In this document: one piece after another, positions 3,861 to 7,145 of the stretch
How positions within the stretch are numbered: position 1 is the first letter of the stretch
Layout of the letters: each line of letters opens with the position of its first letter
Origin: CAZKMQ01 sp964554065
GTDB lineage: Bacteria > Patescibacteriota > Patescibacteriia > Magasanikbacterales > JBBTQS01
Direction: 5' to 3'
DNA: 7,145 nt
Assembly (NCBI GenBank): GCA_964554065.1
Contig: CAZKMQ010000045.1
Coordinates: forward strand, 1-7,145
Notes under the pieces: generated by a model
Databases searched by the model: none
What the model was told of the DNA's origin: nothing
What the model saw: only the letters and a program-made list of their open reading frames with translations
Program-made: the position numbers and the translations under genes

Positions 3861-6671
3861 CCGGACGATTGGGACTTTGCTCTCGAAGACAGGTGCTTTT
3901 CTGGTGAGGATTGCCTGCAGTTTGCTGATGCAGATTCCAAGACTGCTGATGGTGATTCTACGGCTGATTCGTCTGATGGCGATGAGGTCAAAGATCTTGA
4001 CAGTAAGGACTCTGAAACCAGTGATGGCGACACCACTGATGAAGAGGTGTGTGTCCCTGATTGCACTGACAAAGTGTGCGGTAGTAACAACTGCGGTGGC
4101 ACCTGTGGTCAGTGTGAGCAGCAAGAGCGCATGTGCGTGGATGGCGTGTGTGTACAATGTTTGAACGATGAAGATTGTGATGACAAGAACGCTTGTACGA
4201 CCGACGCGTGCAACACTGGTTTGAGCAAGTGCGTACATCAGCCTATCGACGGGTGCTTGTGCGAAGACGTGGAGTGCGATGACAAAAACATCTGCACCAC
4301 TGATTCGTGCGATCTTGAAACCGGCGATTGCTCGTTTGTTGCAAACAGTGATCCGTGTGAAGACGGTGATCTGTGTACAGTGGATGATTTCTGCAAAGAC
4401 ACTAGCTGTCAGAGCGGGGAGCTGAATCTATGCAATGACGATGACGAGTGCACTGCTGACTCCTGTGATGCTGAAACCGGCAACTGTGTTCACGAGAAAA
4501 TCGAAGGCTGTGGTTGCGTTCCGAATTGCGAGGGTAAGACCTGCGGTGATGACGGATGCAAAGGCAGCTGTGGTGAGTGTGGCATGGGCGGTGGTTGCGG
4601 CTGTGAAGACGGCGATTATGTTTGCCAAGGTCAAACCGGCGAGTGTAGCAAGGATGGTCAGTGTGCGTTGACCGACAAAGAGGTCATCACGTGCAATGAC
4701 GAAAATCCGTGCACTACGGATTCGTGTGGCGATACGGGGTGTGTGAACGCGCCGAATACGTTGCCGTGCGATGATGAAAGCAGTTGCACTACGGACGACA
4801 CCTGCAATGAGGGTGTTTGTCAGGGTACATGGAACAGTGAAAGCTGTCCGTGTGAAAAGAACGACGACTGCGTAGACGACGGAAACCTGTGCAATGGCAC
4901 GCCAGTGTGTGACCTTGAGTCAAACACGTGCGTCATTGACGAGGAGACCGTTGTTTCATGCAGTGGCGATGTTTTGCCCTGTCAAGCGCTCGTATGCGTG
5001 CCAGATACTGGCTCGTGTGCAGCACAGCTCACGCAAGGATTTTGCCTGATTGACGACGAGTGCTTTACGCACGACACAGTCAACGAGGAGAATCAATGTC
5101 AGATCTGCAACGCGGCATTTCCAACATCGTGGTGGGCACTGTCAGGTGTTCCATGCGATGATGGGCTGGCTTGTACTGTGGGCGAGTTGTGCCTCGAGGG
5201 TGTATGCCCGTTTGGTGAGGAAAAAGTGTGTGATGACGAGAATGTCTGCACATCTGATTCCTGTGATCCAGATTCTGGCGACTGCGTCTTTTCGAGCAAC
5301 ACGCTAGCATGCGAGAAAGATGTGTGTACGGTCAATAGTCAGTGTGCTGATGGATCCTGCCAAGGTGGGGAACCCAAAGTATGCGATGATGGCGATCCGT
5401 GCACATGGGAGTACTGCACACCAAGCAACCCGGACGGGTGCTACAGCGAGCTTGTCGACTGCTCTGAAGACGATGATGCCTGTGTCAAGGGCAAGTGCTT
5501 TGGCAATGGTGACTGCGAAGCAGAAACCCTTGTTGAGTGTTCAAGCAAGCCGTGTCACACTGTCGCTTGCGATGGTGAGAGTGGTGATTGCGTGTACACG
5601 AAGTTCGCGCTGGAAGATCAGAAGGTGACGTGCAATGACGACAACTCATGTACTACCGACTACTGTGATGACAGCGGCACCTGCCAGAACGACCTGGTTC
5701 CGGATTGCATGAATTTGTGCGAAGGGAAAACGTGTGAAGACACCAATCCCTGCACCACAGATTTGTGCGACTCAGACACTGGGGAGTGCATCTTCGGCGC
5801 CAATAGCGAGCCATGTGATGATGGTGATCCGTGCACTTTCGGTGATGTCTGCGCAGACAAGGTTTGTTTGCAGGGAGATCCGGTTGAGTGTGAGGAAGAC
5901 GACGCATGCATCACCGGTGTGACATGTACCGATGGTGAGTGTGGTGGCGGCATTGCAAAAGACTGCAGTGACGGAAACGCATGTACCGATGACTCGTGTG
6001 ACAGCGGGACTGGTGAGTGCGTGTATGTCAACAACACAGTTGGATGTAGTGACGGTGTGAATTGCACGGTTGATGATGTGTGCCAGGATGGCACATGTAG
6101 TGCGGGAAAGACTAGCGACGCAGTATGCGACGATGGTAACCCGTGCACCATTGATTTGTGTAGCGCATCAGACGGCTGCATCTACACCGAGGAGACCAAC
6201 GAGTGGAAGCTCAAGGTTGGGGAGGAAACCTTCCATAAGGATGACGCAAAGAAGATTCCTAAGGAAAATCCATCCGAACTTCTCGAGTGGCTGAATGTTG
6301 GTGACTGGGCTTTGGGAGAGGACTTCTCTACAAAGATGCAATCGCTCGTGGTTTCACTAGGCGGCGGCGTAGGGTCTACCAAGACCTTCACCATTACCAA
6401 CAGCTCTTCAACCCCGGTTCGCGTGCGCTTCTACGTGCACTCGTACTACAACTATTTCCCTGATCAAGTCAAGGGAAGTGTGGCGCTTGTCCAAGGTGAA
6501 GATGTCAAATGCACGGTTGAACTGCCTACGCAGCAAAAATTGTGTGATGGCATCATTGCCACTGGCGAGGCTCAGGTCGTTTACACTGAAGGAGAAGGAG
6601 TTCCTTCAGGTAAAAACGACGTAACACTGTCCAATCAGGGGATTCGTCTGGACTACCACTGTTCAGAGTAG
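3801..6671 (+). CDS. Large cysteine-rich modular surface lipoprotein (CTDC-like repeats)
   Basis: The 956-residue product is a predicted extracytoplasmic lipoprotein of unknown function. Residues 1-20 are a type II signal peptide: Arg2-Arg3, a hydrophobic core, and lipobox LSGC with Cys20. Residues 42-82 are an acidic Asp/Ser/Thr linker. Residues 84-793 carry about 115 of the roughly 120 cysteines in tandem modules. Ten copies follow C-[DEN]-D-x-[DN]-x-C-T-x-[DE]-x-C and six follow a related CDDGDxCTxDDxC-x3-4-C form, plus degenerate copies. Two copies of a different CVPxC...CGxC motif are at 84-105 and 239-260. Residues 799-956 are cysteine-poor and probably beta-rich. The repeats resemble the Dictyostelium CTDC repeat family (Pfam Dicty_CTDC) and myxobacterial cysteine-rich proteins; this is from memory. 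Extensive disulfides, perhaps with calcium bound by the acidic loops, are inferred. The gene is monocistronic with its own promoter and terminator, and is more GC-rich than its neighbours. It could be an adhesin or host-contact protein; no enzyme motif is seen. Confidence 0.93.
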   Translation: MRRNATLINAAILAVLLSGCPDDWDFALEDRCFSGEDCLQFADADSKTADGDSTADSSDGDEVKDLDSKDSETSDGDTTDEEVCVPDCTDKVCGSNNCGGTCGQCEQQERMCVDGVCVQCLNDEDCDDKNACTTDACNTGLSKCVHQPIDGCLCEDVECDDKNICTTDSCDLETGDCSFVANSDPCEDGDLCTVDDFCKDTSCQSGELNLCNDDDECTADSCDAETGNCVHEKIEGCGCVPNCEGKTCGDDGCKGSCGECGMGGGCGCEDGDYVCQGQTGECSKDGQCALTDKEVITCNDENPCTTDSCGDTGCVNAPNTLPCDDESSCTTDDTCNEGVCQGTWNSESCPCEKNDDCVDDGNLCNGTPVCDLESNTCVIDEETVVSCSGDVLPCQALVCVPDTGSCAAQLTQGFCLIDDECFTHDTVNEENQCQICNAAFPTSWWALSGVPCDDGLACTVGELCLEGVCPFGEEKVCDDENVCTSDSCDPDSGDCVFSSNTLACEKDVCTVNSQCADGSCQGGEPKVCDDGDPCTWEYCTPSNPDGCYSELVDCSEDDDACVKGKCFGNGDCEAETLVECSSKPCHTVACDGESGDCVYTKFALEDQKVTCNDDNSCTTDYCDDSGTCQNDLVPDCMNLCEGKTCEDTNPCTTDLCDSDTGECIFGANSEPCDDGDPCTFGDVCADKVCLQGDPVECEEDDACITGVTCTDGECGGGIAKDCSDGNACTDDSCDSGTGECVYVNNTVGCSDGVNCTVDDVCQDGTCSAGKTSDAVCDDGNPCTIDLCSASDGCIYTEETNEWKLKVGEETFHKDDAKKIPKENPSELLEWLNVGDWALGEDFSTKMQSLVVSLGGGVGSTKTFTITNSSSTPVRVRFYVHSYYNYFPDQVKGSVALVQGEDVKCTVELPTQQKLCDGIIATGEAQVVYTEGEGVPSGKNDVTLSNQGIRLDYHCSE
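3924..4046 (+). other. Acidic Asp/Ser/Thr-rich linker in the lipoprotein
   Basis: Residues 42-82 consist almost entirely of Asp, Ser, Thr, Gly, Ala, Glu and Lys, with runs such as DGDSTADSSDGDE and DSKDSETSDGDTTDEE. No cysteine occurs here. It is probably a disordered spacer that lifts the folded cysteine-rich part away from the membrane. Calcium binding by the Asp-rich runs is possible but not shown. Confidence 0.75.
4050..4115 (+). repeat. CVPxC...CGxC module, copy 1
   Basis: Residues 84-105 show cysteine spacing C-x3-C-x4-C-x4-C-x3-C-x2-C, beginning CVPDCTDKVCG and ending GGTCGQC. A second copy with identical spacing lies at 239-260. I recall this motif from deltaproteobacterial and myxobacterial secreted proteins, where it occurs next to CTxDxC repeats. 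Confidence 0.8.
4176..6179 (+). repeat. Tandem CTxDxC-type cysteine modules in the lipoprotein gene
   Basis: Residues 126-793. Type A modules begin at Cys 126, 159, 211, 298, 477, 528, 611, 645, 722 and 776, with pattern CxDxNxCTxDxCDxxTGxC; the 528 copy has CTWEYC. Type B modules begin at Cys 186, 323, 452, 504, 672 and 749, with pattern CDDGDxCTxDDxCxDGxC. A is followed directly by B in five pairs (159-186, 298-323, 477-504, 645-672, 722-749). Degenerate copies begin at 387, 554, 580 and 697. Residues 351-377 and 414-445 are other cysteine modules (CNGxxxC and GFCLIDDEC...CQIC types). The DNA of the copies differs at many synonymous sites, so the array is old. Confidence 0.88.
4515..4580 (+). 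repeat. CVPxC...CGxC module, copy 2
   Basis: Residues 239-260 repeat the module of residues 84-105 with all six cysteines in register (CVPNCEGKTCG ... GSCGEC). A glycine-rich tail follows (GMGGGCGC). Residues 636-645 (CMNLCEGKTC) look like a third, truncated copy that runs straight into a type A CTxDxC module. Confidence 0.8.
6195..6668 (+). other. C-terminal cysteine-poor domain of the lipoprotein
   Basis: Residues 799-956 differ sharply from the repeat array. They have only three cysteines (904, 915, 954), several aromatic residues (WLNVGDWAL, FYVHSYYNYF) and alternating hydrophobic stretches typical of beta strands (KTFTITNSSSTPVRVRFYVH). I do not recognise the family. An Ig-like or jelly-roll binding domain at the tip of the stalk is one possibility. 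It ends at TAG 6669-6671, two codons after the last Cys. Confidence 0.6.
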
Positions 6672-6680
6672 AACCATTTC

Positions 6681-6696
6681 TGGCGCGTCGGCGCCA
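6681..6696 (+). other. Short perfect hairpin after the lipoprotein gene
   Basis: TGGCGC (6681-6686) pairs with GCGCCA (6691-6696) around the loop GTCG, 9 nt after the stop codon. No T-run follows, so alone it is not a terminator. It may protect the mRNA 3' end or work with the next hairpin. Confidence 0.55.
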
Positions 6697-6704
6697 TAAC
6701 CAAC

Positions 6705-6741
6705 AAAGAGTCGTATCATGAAGATGCGGCTCTTTAATTTT
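6705..6741 (+). terminator. Likely rho-independent terminator of the lipoprotein gene
   Basis: AAAGAGTCGTATC (6705-6717) pairs with GATGCGGCTCTTT (6723-6735) around ATGAA. In RNA this is a 13-bp stem with two G-U pairs. AATTTT follows, making a broken U-rich tail with the stem's own final TTT. It closes the lipoprotein transcript before the helicase gene. Confidence 0.78.
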
Positions 6742-6768
6742 GCGTAAAAACCAATCTTCAGGCACAAT
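6740..6768 (+). promoter_or_regulatory. Possible promoter of the helicase gene, giving a near-leaderless mRNA
   Basis: TTGCGT (6740-6745) matches only the TTG of a -35 box. CACAAT (6763-6768) matches four of six -10 bases at exactly 17-bp spacing. Transcription would start at about 6775-6777, right at the ATG. There is no Shine-Dalgarno site in front of that ATG. The match is weak, but position and spacing agree. Confidence 0.4.
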
Positions 6769-6776
6769 GGCTTCGT

Positions 6777-7145
6777 ATGGACATGCTTAATGGATTAAAT
6801 CAAGAGCAAGAGAAGGCTGTGAAAAGCACTGCGCGTGCACTTTTAATTGTCGCTGGCGCAGGAACTGGCAAAACCACTGTACTTGTACGCAGGATTGCAC
6901 ATCTTTTGCAAAATAAGCAACGCTTGCCAGCAGAAATACTGGCAGTCACTTTTACTGAGAAAGCATCACAGGAATTGTTAGATCGCATTGAAGCGATGAC
7001 TGAGCAATCGGTTTTGGATATGTCTGTTGGAACTTTTCATAGTATTTGTGAGAGGATTTTGAGACAGTATGGGCAAGATATTGGCTTGCCAAATAATTTT
7101 CGGGTTATAACAGATACTGAGGCTTGGATGTTAGTACGAAATAAT
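6777..7145 (+). CDS. UvrD/PcrA-family superfamily 1 ATP-dependent DNA helicase, N-terminal part (3' truncated)
   Basis: This is a 3'-5' DNA helicase of the UvrD/Rep/PcrA group, acting in repair or replication. The first 123 codons are present and the frame is open at the window end. The Q-motif region LNQEQEKAV is at 7-15. Walker A (motif I) GAGTGKTT is at 27-34, with Lys32 and Thr33. Motif Ia ILAVTFTEKASQEL is at 54-67, and motif Ib GTFHSICERIL at 85-95. The following stretch (IGLPNNFRVI, then TEAWMLVRNN) resembles helicases I associate with CPR bacteria. ATG 6777 is chosen because it fits the family N-terminus and the putative promoter. ATG 6783, two codons later, is an alternative. Whether it is UvrD, PcrA or an AddA/RecB-like protein cannot be settled without the C-terminal part. 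Confidence 0.93.
   Translation, partial: MDMLNGLNQEQEKAVKSTARALLIVAGAGTGKTTVLVRRIAHLLQNKQRLPAEILAVTFTEKASQELLDRIEAMTEQSVLDMSVGTFHSICERILRQYGQDIGLPNNFRVITDTEAWMLVRNN

Noticed and set aside
3689..4238. Long minus-strand frames opposite the lipoprotein gene (3689-4102, 3846-4238, 5660-6181)
   Set aside because: They arise from the biased Cys/Asp/Thr codons of the real gene read backwards, are low-complexity in Ser, Thr, Val or His, and lack ribosome sites.
4176..6179. CRISPR array or DNA-level tandem repeat
   Set aside because: The periodicity is in protein motifs only. The DNA of the copies differs widely, spacing is irregular, and the whole region is one open coding frame.

Overview
The window looks like a chromosomal segment of a Candidatus Patescibacteria (CPR) bacterium, probably of the Parcubacteria side. 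This is inferred from the style of the ATP synthase subunits and of the helicase N-terminus, which I compared from memory; no search was run. All genes read on the + strand with the standard code, and the five visible stop codons are TAA or TAG.

Layout. Positions 1-3514 hold the 3' end of an F1Fo-ATP synthase operon in the order atpA (5'-truncated), atpG, atpD, atpC. These are the alpha, gamma, beta and epsilon subunits of the F1 catalytic head. atpA/atpG and atpG/atpD are almost contiguous. atpD and atpC are separated by 146 bases that contain a GC-rich block of nested inverted repeats. A strong intrinsic terminator (3537-3573) closes the operon.

Positions 3616-6671 form a monocistronic unit. 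It has a good sigma70-type promoter, a leader of about 150 nt with a hairpin next to a strong Shine-Dalgarno site, and one large gene of 956 codons. The product is a predicted lipoprotein with a signal peptide and lipobox Cys20, then an acidic Asp/Ser/Thr linker. About 120 cysteines follow, arranged in tandem CTxDxC-type modules like those of Dictyostelium extracellular-matrix proteins and myxobacterial cysteine-rich surface proteins. A cysteine-poor, probably beta-rich C-terminal domain ends the chain. The gene is clearly richer in G+C than the atp genes. It is the accessory, surface-exposed and most interesting item here.

Positions 6672-6776 hold two hairpins, the second a likely terminator, and a possible promoter placed so that the next transcript would be nearly leaderless. 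From 6777 to the window end runs the N-terminal part of a UvrD/PcrA-family superfamily 1 DNA helicase.

The core genes (ATP synthase, helicase) are housekeeping. The lipoprotein gene sits between two terminators with its own promoter, so it is probably expressed independently. Its role is unknown; surface display, adhesion or host contact is a reasonable inference for an episymbiotic lineage but is not shown by the sequence.
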